Shown piece after piece: positions 33,751-43,061 of a stretch of 64,000 nt of DNA; within the stretch, counting starts at the first letter, position 1; each line of letters starts with the position of its first letter. Both the position numbers and the translations under genes were made by a program. The notes beneath the pieces were generated by a model. The model did no database searches and was not told the DNA's origin. It was given only the letters and a program-made list of their open reading frames with translations. Source of the stretch: a bacterium (GTDB lineage Bacteria; Cyanobacteriota; Vampirovibrionia; Gastranaerophilales; Gastranaerophilaceae); contig JAGAXG010000045.1 of NCBI GenBank assembly GCA_017941035.1, forward strand, positions 62,001 to 126,000. The letters run 5' to 3'.

Positions 33751-34636
33751 ACATGAGAAAAATTTTAATATAAAAAAATACACCACCTTTAAAATAGGCG
33801 GTGATATTGATAAAGTTTTATTTCCAAAAAGCATAGAAGAATTTGAACAAGCATTGAAAGAGACTTCTAAAGTATATGGAAATCTTTCTAATACCTTGGT
33901 TTCAACTTTTGGATATCAAGGAAAAATTATTCTTTCTACAGAGATGAATACTATTAAAATTGATGGGAACAGAGTAACCGCTGATTGCGGAGTAAAAGGT
34001 CCTAAACTGGCTCAAGAAGTTTGTGCTTCAGGTTTATCAGGATTAGAGTTTATGATTGGTTTTCCCGGAAGTGTCGGCGGAGAAATTTGTATGAATGCCT
34101 CTGCACACGGACAGACTGTTAGCGATTTTTTAACTTCTGTAATATGCTGGTCAAAGGAATTCGGTTTAGTTCAGTATTCAAAAGAGGAAATGGAATTTGA
34201 ATATCGAAGTTCAAAATGTCAAAGAGAAAATTTAATAGTTTTGCAAGCAGAATTTGAACTTGAAAAAAAAGATATCCATGAAATTAAAAAACAAATGGAT
34301 GAAAATTTGAATTTTCGTAGAAAACATCAACCTACACTTGCACTACCAAATTGCGGAAGCATTTTCAAAAACCCTTGCAACAGTCCTGCAGGACGTTTAT
34401 TAGAAAGTGTCGGAGCAAAAGAAATTATGATTGGTGATGCTCATGTTTGGCGTAATCATTCAAATTTTATAATAAATACAGGTAATGCAACTTCTATGGA
34501 TGTTCTAAAACTTATGAGTGAACTTCAAGATAGAGTATTAGGAGAATTCAATATAAAATTAGAGCCTGAAATAAGATTTTTGGGCGGATTTAATAAAGAG
34601 GAAATGAAATTATGGCAGAAATTGAACAAAAAATAG
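33731..34636 (+). CDS. murB: UDP-N-acetylenolpyruvoylglucosamine reductase
   Basis: FAD- and NADPH-dependent reduction giving UDP-MurNAc. 'NIKKYTTFKIGGDIDKVLFP' and 'GLEFMIGFPGSVGGEICMNA' mark the FAD domain; the catalytic Ser lies in PNCGSIFKNP, and AGRLLESVGAKE and NFIINTGNATSMDV complete the type-II-like C-terminus. The GTG at 33731 overlaps murC by 20 bp; AAGGAA lies just upstream and a TTG at 33740 is an alternative. The YQG segment differs from the usual YRG/GxGSN in the FAD loop (NTLVSTFGYQGKI). Confidence 0.94.
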   Translation: MLLLEIKHEKNFNIKKYTTFKIGGDIDKVLFPKSIEEFEQALKETSKVYGNLSNTLVSTFGYQGKIILSTEMNTIKIDGNRVTADCGVKGPKLAQEVCASGLSGLEFMIGFPGSVGGEICMNASAHGQTVSDFLTSVICWSKEFGLVQYSKEEMEFEYRSSKCQRENLIVLQAEFELEKKDIHEIKKQMDENLNFRRKHQPTLALPNCGSIFKNPCNSPAGRLLESVGAKEIMIGDAHVWRNHSNFIINTGNATSMDVLKLMSELQDRVLGEFNIKLEPEIRFLGGFNKEEMKLWQKLNKK

Positions 34637-35565
34637 ATAAAAATGCAAAAATTGCTGTTCTTTGCGGAGGAATGTCATCTGAAGCAGAAGTATCAAGACG
34701 CTCAGGCAAAGGTTGTTATGATGCATTACAAAGACTCGGCTACAATAATTCAGAACTTGTCGAAGTGGATGAAAATATTGCTTCTAAATTAAAAGAAGGA
34801 AAATATGACTACGCTTATAATGCTTTACACGGTAAATATGGTGAAGATGGCTGTATTCAAGGAATTTTGGAAATTTTAAAAATACCTTATACAGGTTGTG
34901 GTGTTATGAGTTCTGCTATTTGTATGAACAAAGAATATACAAAACGTATTCTTTCAACGTGCAAAGATATCCCGCTTGCGAAATCAGCTTTTGTCCGAAA
35001 GGGTGAAGATTTTGAAGCATTAACAGCAGATTTAAAATTCCCTGTTATTACAAAACCTGTTTCGGAAGGGTCAAGTTTTGGCATGACAAAAGTTAACACG
35101 CGTAAAGAACTAAAGTCCGCATATGAAGAAGCAATAAAGTATAATGATGATGTATTAATAGAAGAATTTATTGACGGATTTTTTGTAACAGTCGGAGTTT
35201 TAGAACACGACGGTGAAAATTTTGCTACAGAAATTCTTGAAATCAGACCTAAAAATGAATGGTATGATTTTGAAGCAAAATACACTCAGGGAATGTCAGA
35301 ATTTATTCTCCCTGCAAGATTGAGTGAAGAACTGACAAAACGTACAAAAGAAATTGCAGTAAAAGCACACGAAAAGACAGGATGCAGAGGGGTTTCCCGT
35401 GTTGATTTTATGATAAGCAACGACGGCATTCCTTACGTAATCGAGATTAACACATCTCCAGGAATGACTGTTACTTCTGATTTACCGGCACAATCAGCGG
35501 TTATGGGTATTAATTATGATAATTTGGTACAAATAATTTTAAACGGAGCAGGATTAAATAAATAA
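34612..35565 (+). CDS. ddl: D-alanine--D-alanine ligase
   Basis: ATP-grasp ligase making the D-Ala-D-Ala terminus of the peptidoglycan stem. AVLCGGMSSEAEVSRRSGK at the N-terminus, 'FPVITKPVSEGSSFGMTKV' for the ATP lid, EEFIDGFFVTVGVLE, and RVDFMISNDGIPYVIEINTS with the metal-binding Glu and Asn. 317 residues is normal. It overlaps murB by 25 bp; GAGG precedes the ATG. Confidence 0.97.
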   Translation: MAEIEQKIDKNAKIAVLCGGMSSEAEVSRRSGKGCYDALQRLGYNNSELVEVDENIASKLKEGKYDYAYNALHGKYGEDGCIQGILEILKIPYTGCGVMSSAICMNKEYTKRILSTCKDIPLAKSAFVRKGEDFEALTADLKFPVITKPVSEGSSFGMTKVNTRKELKSAYEEAIKYNDDVLIEEFIDGFFVTVGVLEHDGENFATEILEIRPKNEWYDFEAKYTQGMSEFILPARLSEELTKRTKEIAVKAHEKTGCRGVSRVDFMISNDGIPYVIEINTSPGMTVTSDLPAQSAVMGINYDNLVQIILNGAGLNK

Positions 35566-36458
35566 TGACACCCGAAGAAAATAATATTCAGACTCCTGAG
35601 GATGCCATAAAAATTGCAAAACAATCAGTTAAACGAAAGCAAAAAGAACGCAAACTCAGAAAACAAAGAAAAAAACTTAAACGATTAAAAGCTTTTTTAA
35701 GATTTTTATTGTTTATTTTAATTATTTCAGGTGCTTATGTATTTTTTAATCTTTCCGGTTGGTATCTGCCAAAAGATACATTTTCCAAATATAATCCAAA
35801 AAGAATAGAAGTTTTAAATAATAATATGGTTCCTTCACCAATTATTTATAAAAAATTGAGTGAAATAAAACCTTCAAGTCTTCCTATTTTCATAATGCCT
35901 GTTGGTAGCATTAAGCATAAACTTTTTGAAATCCCTGTTTTTAAAAATATTTATGTAAGAAGATACGGTTTTCCTGCAAGAATTCAAATAATTGTTAGAG
36001 AAAGAATTCCTGTTGCTGTTATAAAAACGGATTTAAAAGCAAAGCCGTCAGCATTTATGACTGCTGATGGAATTATGGTGACTGATAAAAATTATATGCG
36101 AATTGCTGATAATGATTCTGTATTAAAAATTCTTGCCTCAAATCCAAAAATTGGTACTGATTGGACAGTAAAAAAAGTTCAGCATATAGAAAAAATTGTT
36201 AAAGCAGTAGAAGCATATTCAAGTGAAAAAGTTCAATATATAGACATGCGAAATCCTAATGATGTTTATGTAAGAATTGATACCACTGCAATAAGATTAG
36301 GTCTTTTAGACAGCACGGTTTTTGACAGAATTAAACGTATTTATACAATTCTTCCGCAAATAAACGAGGTGGACGGACAAGTGAAGTATGTTGATTTAAG
36401 CTGGGATAAAGTAAACTATATTAAACTTGATCAAAATAAAAAAGAAGAAAATGAATAA
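35565..36458 (+). CDS. ftsQ: FtsQ/DivIB-type cell-division protein
   Basis: A basic cytoplasmic N-terminus (~1-45, KQKERKLRKQRKKLKRLKAF), one transmembrane helix (~46-62, FLLFILIISGAYVFFNL), then a POTRA-like domain (~75-150; IKHKLFEIPVFKNIYVRRYG, RIQIIVRERIPVAVI) and a C-terminal FtsQ domain. It would bridge FtsB/FtsL and the divisome. Sequence identity to named FtsQ is low, but position after murC-murB-ddl is the standard dcw place. The ATG shares one base with the ddl stop. ftsA and ftsZ do not follow here. Confidence 0.85.
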   Translation: MTPEENNIQTPEDAIKIAKQSVKRKQKERKLRKQRKKLKRLKAFLRFLLFILIISGAYVFFNLSGWYLPKDTFSKYNPKRIEVLNNNMVPSPIIYKKLSEIKPSSLPIFIMPVGSIKHKLFEIPVFKNIYVRRYGFPARIQIIVRERIPVAVIKTDLKAKPSAFMTADGIMVTDKNYMRIADNDSVLKILASNPKIGTDWTVKKVQHIEKIVKAVEAYSSEKVQYIDMRNPNDVYVRIDTTAIRLGLLDSTVFDRIKRIYTILPQINEVDGQVKYVDLSWDKVNYIKLDQNKKEENE

Positions 36459-37293
36459 TCCTTTAGAAAATGAACTTTTAATAATAGAAAACAAAATGGT
36501 TTCAAATATTTGTACCAGAGAACCTTTGAACAGCCATATAAAAACTTTTTTAAAATCTCCTTCAAAACGTATTCGCTCAAGATTACCTTTACTTTTTGCA
36601 AAATCATTAGGAAATGATATTTCGGATTCACAATTTGAGTTATTGTCCGCTATTGAAATTATACATAATGCATCTCTTATTCATGATGATATTATTGATG
36701 AAAGTGATTTCCGAAGAGGAGAAAAAACCATATCAAAAAAATTTGGGACAAAACTTGGAGTAATCACTGGAGATTATTTACTTGCAATAGCTATGAAAAA
36801 AATTTCAAATTTAAATTCTACTAAGATTTTAGAAAAAATTTCATATACTATAAGACAAATGTGTATAGGAGAAATAAATCAAAATTTTGATCGTTTTAAA
36901 ATCGGAACAATTGAAAACTATATAGAAAAATCAAAAAACAAAACCGCTTATCTTTTTGAAACTGCTCTTGTGACTTTTGCAATGCTTGACAATAATAATT
37001 ATGACCTTGAACAATTAAGCAAATTTGGTTTAAATTTTGGAATAGCATTTCAAATAAAAGATGATTTATCAAATTTTTTAAATATCGATAAAACAAAGTC
37101 TGCGAATGATTTTAATGAAGGAATTTATACTGCTCCGATTATTTTTTCAAAAGATAAAAAGGATTACATGACAGGTATTGAAAAAACAAAAGATTTGTTA
37201 AATAATTATTTGGAAAGAGCTGAAAAACAACTTTATAATCTTGCAAATAATATATATACAGAAGCATTGAAGGAACTTATAAAAACAGAATGA
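36451..37293 (+). CDS. Polyprenyl diphosphate synthase (trans-isoprenyl type)
   Basis: Elongates allylic diphosphates with IPP; in this operon it may supply the undecaprenyl-type carrier or a quinone side chain. First Asp-rich motif is canonical: HNASLIHDDIIDESDFRRG (DDxxD). The second reads QIKDDLSNFLN, so the final Asp is Asn. The ATG at 36451 overlaps ftsQ by 8 bp; the upstream TTG at 36427 would add eight Lys-rich residues. At 280 aa it is somewhat short for the family. Product chain length cannot be told. Confidence 0.85.
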   Translation: MNNPLENELLIIENKMVSNICTREPLNSHIKTFLKSPSKRIRSRLPLLFAKSLGNDISDSQFELLSAIEIIHNASLIHDDIIDESDFRRGEKTISKKFGTKLGVITGDYLLAIAMKKISNLNSTKILEKISYTIRQMCIGEINQNFDRFKIGTIENYIEKSKNKTAYLFETALVTFAMLDNNNYDLEQLSKFGLNFGIAFQIKDDLSNFLNIDKTKSANDFNEGIYTAPIIFSKDKKDYMTGIEKTKDLLNNYLERAEKQLYNLANNIYTEALKELIKTE

Positions 37294-38075
37294 TAAGAGA
37301 GAATTGGAATAATTTTAAAACAAATATAAAAGAACATCGTCTAAAATTATGGAAGAATTTTAAATCAAAATTACCTTCTAAAATACAAAATTCTATAAAT
37401 AATTTTGAAAATTGGTATAATAGTTTTAAAACAACACCTCTTGGCGATACTATTAATACAATAATTTTTGTAGTAGTAATGGTTATAATTATAAGATTTT
37501 TTTTAGGAGAAATAAGATGGATACCTTCGGGTTCTATGCATCCTACTCTTTTGGAAGGTGACAGAATTCTAGTAGAAAGATTTTCAAGATTTTATGATTC
37601 TCCAAAACGAGGAGATATAATGATATTTTATCCTCCGTCAACACAGCTTTCTAACAAATTTTTCCCGCTTTTTGCAAGATTAACCGGAATAGGTTGTAAA
37701 GATATAGCTTATATCAAAAGAGTAATAGGACTTCCGGGAGATAAAATTGAAATAAAATTCGAAGATGACGGATCCGGTTATGTTTATATAAATGACAAAA
37801 AATATCAAGAAAACTATATAAAAAGTGTTTATGAATATCCATCCTGTCCTGACCCTAAGATGGACAAAGTTCTTTTATATAGTGATAGAGTAATGAAATG
37901 CGGACCGTTCAAATTAGGAGAAAACGATTACTTTATGATGGGAGATAATCGTGGGAATTCACAAGACAGCCGTTACTGGGGTATTTTGAAAAAAGATAGA
38001 TTTATAGGAAGAGCTGTCTGTATATTTTGGCCATTGAACAGATTAAAAATATTACATCAGTTAAAAACTAATTAA
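37290..38075 (+). CDS. lepB: Signal peptidase I
   Basis: Membrane serine protease that removes Sec/Tat signal peptides. A basic N-terminus is followed by one membrane helix (~50-68, TINTIIFVVVMVIIIRFFLG), catalytic Ser in IRWIPSGSMHPTLLEGD, catalytic Lys in YIKRVIGLPGDKIE, and the DNRGNSQDSRYWG box. 261 residues is normal. ATG overlaps the upstream stop as ATGA, so it is translationally coupled at the end of the operon. It overlaps the convergent small gene by 4 bp. Confidence 0.97.
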   Translation: MIRENWNNFKTNIKEHRLKLWKNFKSKLPSKIQNSINNFENWYNSFKTTPLGDTINTIIFVVVMVIIIRFFLGEIRWIPSGSMHPTLLEGDRILVERFSRFYDSPKRGDIMIFYPPSTQLSNKFFPLFARLTGIGCKDIAYIKRVIGLPGDKIEIKFEDDGSGYVYINDKKYQENYIKSVYEYPSCPDPKMDKVLLYSDRVMKCGPFKLGENDYFMMGDNRGNSQDSRYWGILKKDRFIGRAVCIFWPLNRLKILHQLKTN

Positions 38076-38449
38076 CTGAGTAAATGATAGTATTTCATAT
38101 AATTCGCCATAATTGTTGAACTTGTAGCATTTACAACGTTCGCTTTTACAACTTGCTCTTTATCCTGCTGAGTTTGTTCATTAATTTTATCTTCAGGTTT
38201 ATTTTGAGGTTGGATTTGCTGTTGAGTTTTTTGAATTTGTTCTTGTTCAACAAGCTGATCAATTTGAGCCATAATTTGACTGTGCAATTTTAAATCACCT
38301 TCATAAGAACCTGTTGATTGTATTCCGGCAGTTTCAAAATCAACAAGAATTGACTCCCATTCACTATAATTAGTAATATTTTGACCCTGCGCCTGCGCAG
38401 CTTCTTGAGCTCTTCTTAATTCTTCAATAGTCATACCTTCAGCCATCAT
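38072..38449 (-). CDS. Small Gln-rich hypothetical protein, 125 aa
   Basis: AAGGAG stands 4 nt before the ATG at 38449. The sequence is Gln/Glu-rich and probably helical or partly disordered (IDQLVEQEQIQKTQQQIQPQ), with no signal peptide or membrane helix. The last residues are ANYMKYYHLLS. It ends inside the last codons of lepB in convergent orientation. No family recognised. Confidence 0.6.
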   Translation of the reverse strand: MMAEGMTIEELRRAQEAAQAQGQNITNYSEWESILVDFETAGIQSTGSYEGDLKLHSQIMAQIDQLVEQEQIQKTQQQIQPQNKPEDKINEQTQQDKEQVVKANVVNATSSTIMANYMKYYHLLS

Positions 38450-38517
38450 ATCTCTCCTTGAGTTTTGAATTTCTTATATTTTATATAAGTAGATTTAAAA
38501 AAGCTTTTTTCAAAAAA

Positions 38518-38922
38518 TTATTTATTCGTAACATTTGTTAATATAGAAGAAATATCATTAGGAGTAATAGTCCAAATCTTAATATTGTATGCAAATGCAA
38601 GAGTTTCAAGACGTTTTAAATATCTTAAATCTTTATTAGGATTTTCCATTATTAAAACAACGGCAGGTTTTTTATGGGTGTATTGGGCATAATATAAAGA
38701 TTGACCGACACTTTCTGCCCATTTGGAAGCAAAATCAAATTCGATAGCATATTCAGATGTTAAACAATCAATTCGAGAAGAATCAGGTAATTTGTATTCG
38801 ATTTGCCCTTGGTGAGAACTGCACCAAAACTTTTGGTAGTCCTTTTCCAAATAAACATGTGATGAAAGTGTCGGAATCTGAAAAAATAATAATAAAAATA
38901 GAATAAAATATGTCTTTTTCAT
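38518..38922 (-). CDS. Exported PD-(D/E)XK-like small protein, 134 aa
   Basis: A clear signal peptide (MKKTYFILFLLLFFQIPTLS) is followed by about 110 residues. The core RIDCLTSEYAIEFDFASKWA then ESVGQSLYYAQYTHKKPAVV resembles a family of small exported proteins with a restriction-endonuclease-like fold (Asp ... Glu-x-Asp ... Lys, then GQxLYY). Nuclease activity is inference. It stands alone, co-directional with the Gln-rich protein gene downstream. Confidence 0.6.
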   Translation of the reverse strand: MKKTYFILFLLLFFQIPTLSSHVYLEKDYQKFWCSSHQGQIEYKLPDSSRIDCLTSEYAIEFDFASKWAESVGQSLYYAQYTHKKPAVVLIMENPNKDLRYLKRLETLAFAYNIKIWTITPNDISSILTNVTNK

Positions 38923-39116
38923 ACTAAAAATACACCCTAAATTTTTTATATCTTTTTCATATTCAAGGATTTTTCATCCCGTTTACAGATACAGAATATT
39001 AGATTTTTAAAAATCATGCTATTAGCCATGTGTTTAATATTTTTAGAACGACCATCTTAATATTCGTTCTATATTTTATAAAATTGCTTTTTATTATATA
39101 GCATTGTTTTATATAT

Positions 39117-39151
39117 TTGTCAACTGTACAATAGAAAACTACACTGTCAAT
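39117..39151 (+). promoter_or_regulatory. Promoter with leaderless layout
   Basis: TTGTCA (39117-39122), 17 bp, TACACT (39140-39145), then six bases to the ATG at 39152. No ribosome-binding site. The spacing equals that at 4420, 15999 and 47487. Confidence 0.5.
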
Positions 39152-39367
39152 ATGTTAGACATAAAACAAGAGATACAAATATTACTGCTAAAAAGCGGCT
39201 TATCTATGAGAAAACTCATTGAAAATATGAATAAATCCGGATATAAAATTCCTCAATCTGGTACTATGTCAATTCAACTGAATAAAAGACGTGTTAGATT
39301 TCAAACAATTCAGGAAATACTTGATTTCCTCGGTTATGAACTGATTATTCGTGAAAAACAAAAGTAA
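39152..39367 (+). CDS. Small HTH DNA-binding protein, 71 aa
   Basis: I place the start at the ATG at 39152 (MLDIKQEIQILLLKSGLSMR) because a promoter ends six bases before it; the frame start at 39104 lies upstream of that promoter. LLLKSGLSMRKLIENM...PQSGTMSIQLNKRRVRFQTIQEIL fits a helix-turn-helix of the XRE type found in small phage- and plasmid-like regulators. Target unknown. The flavodiiron gene follows 53 bp later. Confidence 0.65.
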   Translation: MLDIKQEIQILLLKSGLSMRKLIENMNKSGYKIPQSGTMSIQLNKRRVRFQTIQEILDFLGYELIIREKQK

Positions 39368-39420
39368 TTTTCATTCTCCTTTGTGTTATTATTTATTTAT
39401 AAATAGCTAAGGAGAGAAAT

Positions 39421-40623
39421 ATGTATAACATAAAAACTATTACCAAAGATTTATTCTGGGTTGGAGCAAATGATAGGAGAATTGCACTATTTGAAAGCGT
39501 TTATCCTGTTCCTACAGGGGTGTCCTATAATTCATATTTGTTAAAGGATGAAAAAACAGTGCTTTTAGATACTGTAGATAAATCTGTTAATCATCAATTT
39601 TTTGAAAATATTGAACACATTTTAAATGGCAGAAATCTTGATTATTTAGTAATTAACCATATGGAGCCTGATCATTGTGCAGAAATTGGAACAATTATTT
39701 CAAAATACCCTGATGTAAAAATTGTTTGCAACGCTAAAACTCAAACAATGATAGCTCAATTTTTTGAATTAAATTTACCTGATAATCAATGGCATATTGT
39801 TAAAGAAGGAGATATTTTAGAAACAGGCAGTCACAAATTAACATTTGTTTTTGCTCCAATGGTTCATTGGCCGGAAGTTATGGTGACTTACGATATAACT
39901 GATAAAATCTTATTTTCTGCAGATGCATTTGGTTCATTCGGTGCAATTGACGGAAATATTTTTGCGGATGAAGTTGATTTTGACCTTAGATATATGGATG
40001 AAGCCAGAAGATATTATACAAATATTGTTGGTAAATATGGTCCTCAAGTACAAGCATTGTTAAAAAAAGCTTCTGATATTGAAATTGAAATAATTTGTCC
40101 TTTGCATGGATATGTTTGGAGAAAAGATTTAACGAAATTTATTGACAAATATCAAAAATGGTCAACTTATGAACCTGAAGAAAAATCTGTTTTAATTGCT
40201 TATGCTTCGGTTTACGGTAATACTCAAAATTGTGCAGAAATTTTAGCAACAAAATTATCCGAACTAGGGGTAAAAAATATTAAAATGTACGATGTTTCAA
40301 CAGTACATCCGTCTTATATTGTTTCAGATGCTTTTAAATATTCACACATTATATTTGCATCAACTACTTACAATATGGGAATTTTTGTAAATATGGAAAT
40401 TTTGCTTCATGATATTACTGCTCATAATCTTCAAAACAGAAAAATTGCCGTAATTGAAAACGGTTCTTGGGCTCCTGTAAGCGGGAATCTCATGACTGAG
40501 ATCATCTCAAAATGGAAAAATACTGAAATTATAGGGAATAAACTTCAACTAAAATCTTCATTAAAAAATCTTCAAGAAAAAGAACTTGAAAATCTTGCAA
40601 AAGAAATTGTAAATAGTTTATAA
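39421..40623 (+). CDS. Flavodiiron protein (FprA-type A-type flavoprotein)
   Basis: Cytoplasmic O2 and/or NO reductase. The metallo-beta-lactamase-like domain holds the diiron ligands in NHMEPDHCAEIG, MVHWPEVMV, SADAFGSFG and CPLHGYVW; the flavodoxin domain (~255-400) has IAYASVYGNTQNCAEIL and ASTTYNMGIF. 400 residues and no rubredoxin domain make it class A. AAGGAG precedes the ATG. With ferritin 12 bp downstream it forms an oxygen/iron-stress operon, as in anaerobic gut bacteria. Confidence 0.95.
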   Translation: MYNIKTITKDLFWVGANDRRIALFESVYPVPTGVSYNSYLLKDEKTVLLDTVDKSVNHQFFENIEHILNGRNLDYLVINHMEPDHCAEIGTIISKYPDVKIVCNAKTQTMIAQFFELNLPDNQWHIVKEGDILETGSHKLTFVFAPMVHWPEVMVTYDITDKILFSADAFGSFGAIDGNIFADEVDFDLRYMDEARRYYTNIVGKYGPQVQALLKKASDIEIEIICPLHGYVWRKDLTKFIDKYQKWSTYEPEEKSVLIAYASVYGNTQNCAEILATKLSELGVKNIKMYDVSTVHPSYIVSDAFKYSHIIFASTTYNMGIFVNMEILLHDITAHNLQNRKIAVIENGSWAPVSGNLMTEIISKWKNTEIIGNKLQLKSSLKNLQEKELENLAKEIVNSL

Positions 40624-40635
40624 AAGGAGGAAAAT

Positions 40636-41148
40636 ATGGCAATAGACAAAAAAATGGAACAGGCTTTTAATGAACAAATTAACAAAGAATATTATTCAGA
40701 ATATTTGTACATGCTTATGAAAGCACATTTTGCAGAAATGAATTTGAACGGATTTGTAAATTGGATGAACGTTCAAATGCAGGAAGAAAAAGCCCATGCA
40801 GAAGGTATGTATGATTATGTACTAAGACGCGGAGGACATATTGAACTTTATGCAATAGATAAACCTGAATTAAAAGGTTCTACACCTGTTGAAATTTTCA
40901 GACAAATTCTTGAGCATGAAGAATATGTAACTTCAAGAATTAACCATGTAATGGATGTTGCAGATGAAGTAAAAGACAGAGCAGCTTTATCATTTTTAAA
41001 TTGGTATATTAAAGAACAGGTAGAAGAAGAAGAAAATGTAGGCGGAGTTCTTGCAACATTAGAATTAATCGGTGAAGATAAACAAGCTTTATTATCTCTA
41101 GATAAAGAACTTGCACAAAGAATTTTTAACCAACCTGTAATTGAATAA
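40636..41148 (+). CDS. ftnA: Ferritin (non-haem, FtnA-type)
   Basis: Iron storage shell subunit with ferroxidase activity. Ferroxidase ligands are visible in NKEYYSEYLYML (Glu), QMQEEKAHAEGMYDYV (Glu-Glu and ExxH) and KEQVEEEENVGGVL (Glu, Gln). 170 residues is normal for bacterial ferritin. AAAGGAGG lies 6 nt before the ATG. Co-transcribed with the flavodiiron protein. Confidence 0.95.
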   Translation: MAIDKKMEQAFNEQINKEYYSEYLYMLMKAHFAEMNLNGFVNWMNVQMQEEKAHAEGMYDYVLRRGGHIELYAIDKPELKGSTPVEIFRQILEHEEYVTSRINHVMDVADEVKDRAALSFLNWYIKEQVEEEENVGGVLATLELIGEDKQALLSLDKELAQRIFNQPVIE

Positions 41149-41167
41149 AAACTTATATAATTGTTGA

Positions 41168-41199
41168 TGAGCCGGCTATATTATACCGGCTCATTTTTT
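41168..41199. terminator. Terminator overlapping the end of the convergent aminotransferase gene
   Basis: TGAGCCGG / CCGGCTCA stem (41168-41175, 41186-41193), 10-base loop and T6 for the ferritin operon. The right arm is also the last codons (Asn-Glu-Pro-Val) of the minus-strand aminotransferase, whose stop is at 41181. Confidence 0.85.
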
Positions 41200-42293
41200 A
41201 GCCATTGAGAAAATATTTCAAGCCCTTTTTTTAAAATTTCGTGGTTGTTGCCGTAGCCTATACGCAAATATTTATCATATTCCATAGTACTTCCTGGAAG
41301 TATCATTACTCCGGTGTCTTGTTGAAGTTTTTTACAAAGTTCATCGGAATTAACAGACAAATCATATCCTATAAATGCCGTTGTTCCACCATTTGGTATA
41401 ACAGCGTGAACGTGTAATTCTGAAGACATCCAATCAGATAGAATTTTTTTACCCTTTAAAATTTGTTCAATATTACGAGATATAATTTTATCTTTGTTTT
41501 CAATCGCAATTGAGGCAAAATAATCATCCAAAATTCCAACACTAATTGTATTATATTGTCTTTGAACGGATATTTTTTCAATAATTTCAGAATTACAAGC
41601 CACCCAACCCAGACGCAAACCTGCAAGCGAAAAAACTTTTGAAACACTTCCTGTTGAAATTCCGTTTTCATAAATATCAGCAATCGAAATTGAGAAATGA
41701 TTTTTAATATGATTTAGCCCGCGATAAACTTCATCACAAAGAATATAAGCTCCGCAACGTCGCGCAATTTCGGCTATTTTATAGAGCATTTCATCCGGAA
41801 TTACAGCTCCTGTCGGGTTATTAGGGTTGTTTAAACATATCATTTTTGTATCATTACCGACAAGTTTTTCAAGTTCATTTAAATCAGGAAGCCAATTATT
41901 TTCTTCTTTTAAACGTAAAAATTTTACATTTGCGCCAATTGATTTAGGAATAGAGTAATGTTGCTGATATGTAGGAATAACAGAAATAACCTTATCTCCT
42001 CGCTCTACTAAACTTAAATAAACAAGTTGATTTGCTCCTATTGCACCATGAGTAATAATTATATTCTCAGAATTTTGTTCTTCGTACATTGAGCAAATAG
42101 CTGTCTTTAAACGATTTGAGCCAAAAATATCCCCGTAATTAAGTTTTCTATCAAAAATATCAAGTTTTTCGCCCGTTATTTTTAAAAGTTCATTTATAGA
42201 TAAAGACTCAACACAAGTATCTGCAAGATCATACACCGCCCTGTGCTCATATTCGTTAAACCATTCTTCAACTTTAAATTTATCAATTTGCAT
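41181..42293 (-). CDS. PLP-dependent aminotransferase, class I/II
   Basis: 370 residues of aspartate-aminotransferase fold. Cofactor motifs: 'MICLNNPNNPTGAVIPDEML', YILCDEVYRGLNH (Asp and Tyr to PLP), STGSVSKVFSLAGLRLGW with the Schiff-base Lys, and a C-terminal Arg in DKYLRIGYGN for the substrate carboxylate. The amino donor is unknown. The start overlaps the preceding gene by 11 bp, indicating coupling with that unknown protein. Confidence 0.88.
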   Translation of the reverse strand: MQIDKFKVEEWFNEYEHRAVYDLADTCVESLSINELLKITGEKLDIFDRKLNYGDIFGSNRLKTAICSMYEEQNSENIIITHGAIGANQLVYLSLVERGDKVISVIPTYQQHYSIPKSIGANVKFLRLKEENNWLPDLNELEKLVGNDTKMICLNNPNNPTGAVIPDEMLYKIAEIARRCGAYILCDEVYRGLNHIKNHFSISIADIYENGISTGSVSKVFSLAGLRLGWVACNSEIIEKISVQRQYNTISVGILDDYFASIAIENKDKIISRNIEQILKGKKILSDWMSSELHVHAVIPNGGTTAFIGYDLSVNSDELCKKLQQDTGVMILPGSTMEYDKYLRIGYGNNHEILKKGLEIFSQWLKNEPV

Positions 42294-42984
42294 AAATATA
42301 TCCTATTACAAACTTTAACTTGTTTGCAACAGATAAGTTTTTAAATGCTTTTTTGATAGTTTCTTCATCAATACCAAGTTCTGAGAGTTGAGGCTTTTTA
42401 TAATTATGTTCTTTTATCAGATATTCAACCGTTTTAAAATTATAATGACAATTTTCTTTTTTGTTCATTTTAACTAAATATTTATGAATATCTTCAAGAG
42501 TATAATTCAGATTTTGATTTTTTAAAGTTGAAGTTATTATATTTGCTATTAAAGGACTTTCATCTTTTTCAAAATACTTTAAATAATTACCTAAAATAAA
42601 ATCTAAATCCGGCTGATTAGTAATACCCAAACATTTCATCGCTTCTGTTGGAACAGAAATTTTTTCATCATCAAAAACATTCCAGACTTTTTTACAATTG
42701 TATTCAATAAATTTTTTAGCTTTTACAAAATCTTTTGTGGCTCCATATTCAAATTTTATAGATTTTATTTCTTGAATAGAATTATTATCAAGTGCATTAG
42801 CTAATTTTTGTACAATTTCACGTACTTTATAATCATACAATTCATCATTAACAAGTAAATTTTCATCTCCAAAACAAGCATGCCAAAGTGTTTGTCGTTT
42901 TTTGATTTTGTATTTCTTATTTTCAAAATCTAAATGTGAACGTACTGAAACCAGATTGTATATATCTGCTACCGTTTTTCCCAT
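42283..42984 (-). CDS. Hypothetical protein coupled to the aminotransferase, 233 aa
   Basis: Not recognised. The protein is helical and charged, without signal peptide or membrane segment; KRQTLWHACFGDENLLVNDE and HKYLVKMNKKENCHYNFKTV are its more distinctive stretches. The stop overlaps the start of the aminotransferase gene by 11 bp, so the two probably act together. No Shine-Dalgarno is obvious before the ATG. Confidence 0.6.
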   Translation of the reverse strand: MGKTVADIYNLVSVRSHLDFENKKYKIKKRQTLWHACFGDENLLVNDELYDYKVREIVQKLANALDNNSIQEIKSIKFEYGATKDFVKAKKFIEYNCKKVWNVFDDEKISVPTEAMKCLGITNQPDLDFILGNYLKYFEKDESPLIANIITSTLKNQNLNYTLEDIHKYLVKMNKKENCHYNFKTVEYLIKEHNYKKPQLSELGIDEETIKKAFKNLSVANKLKFVIGYIYAN

Positions 42985-43061
42985 AATAAAATACTAACCT
43001 TTAACCTTTACATTTATATAAAGTATTTTCAGAAAAAAAAATTGCCTTTTGTAACATTAAA

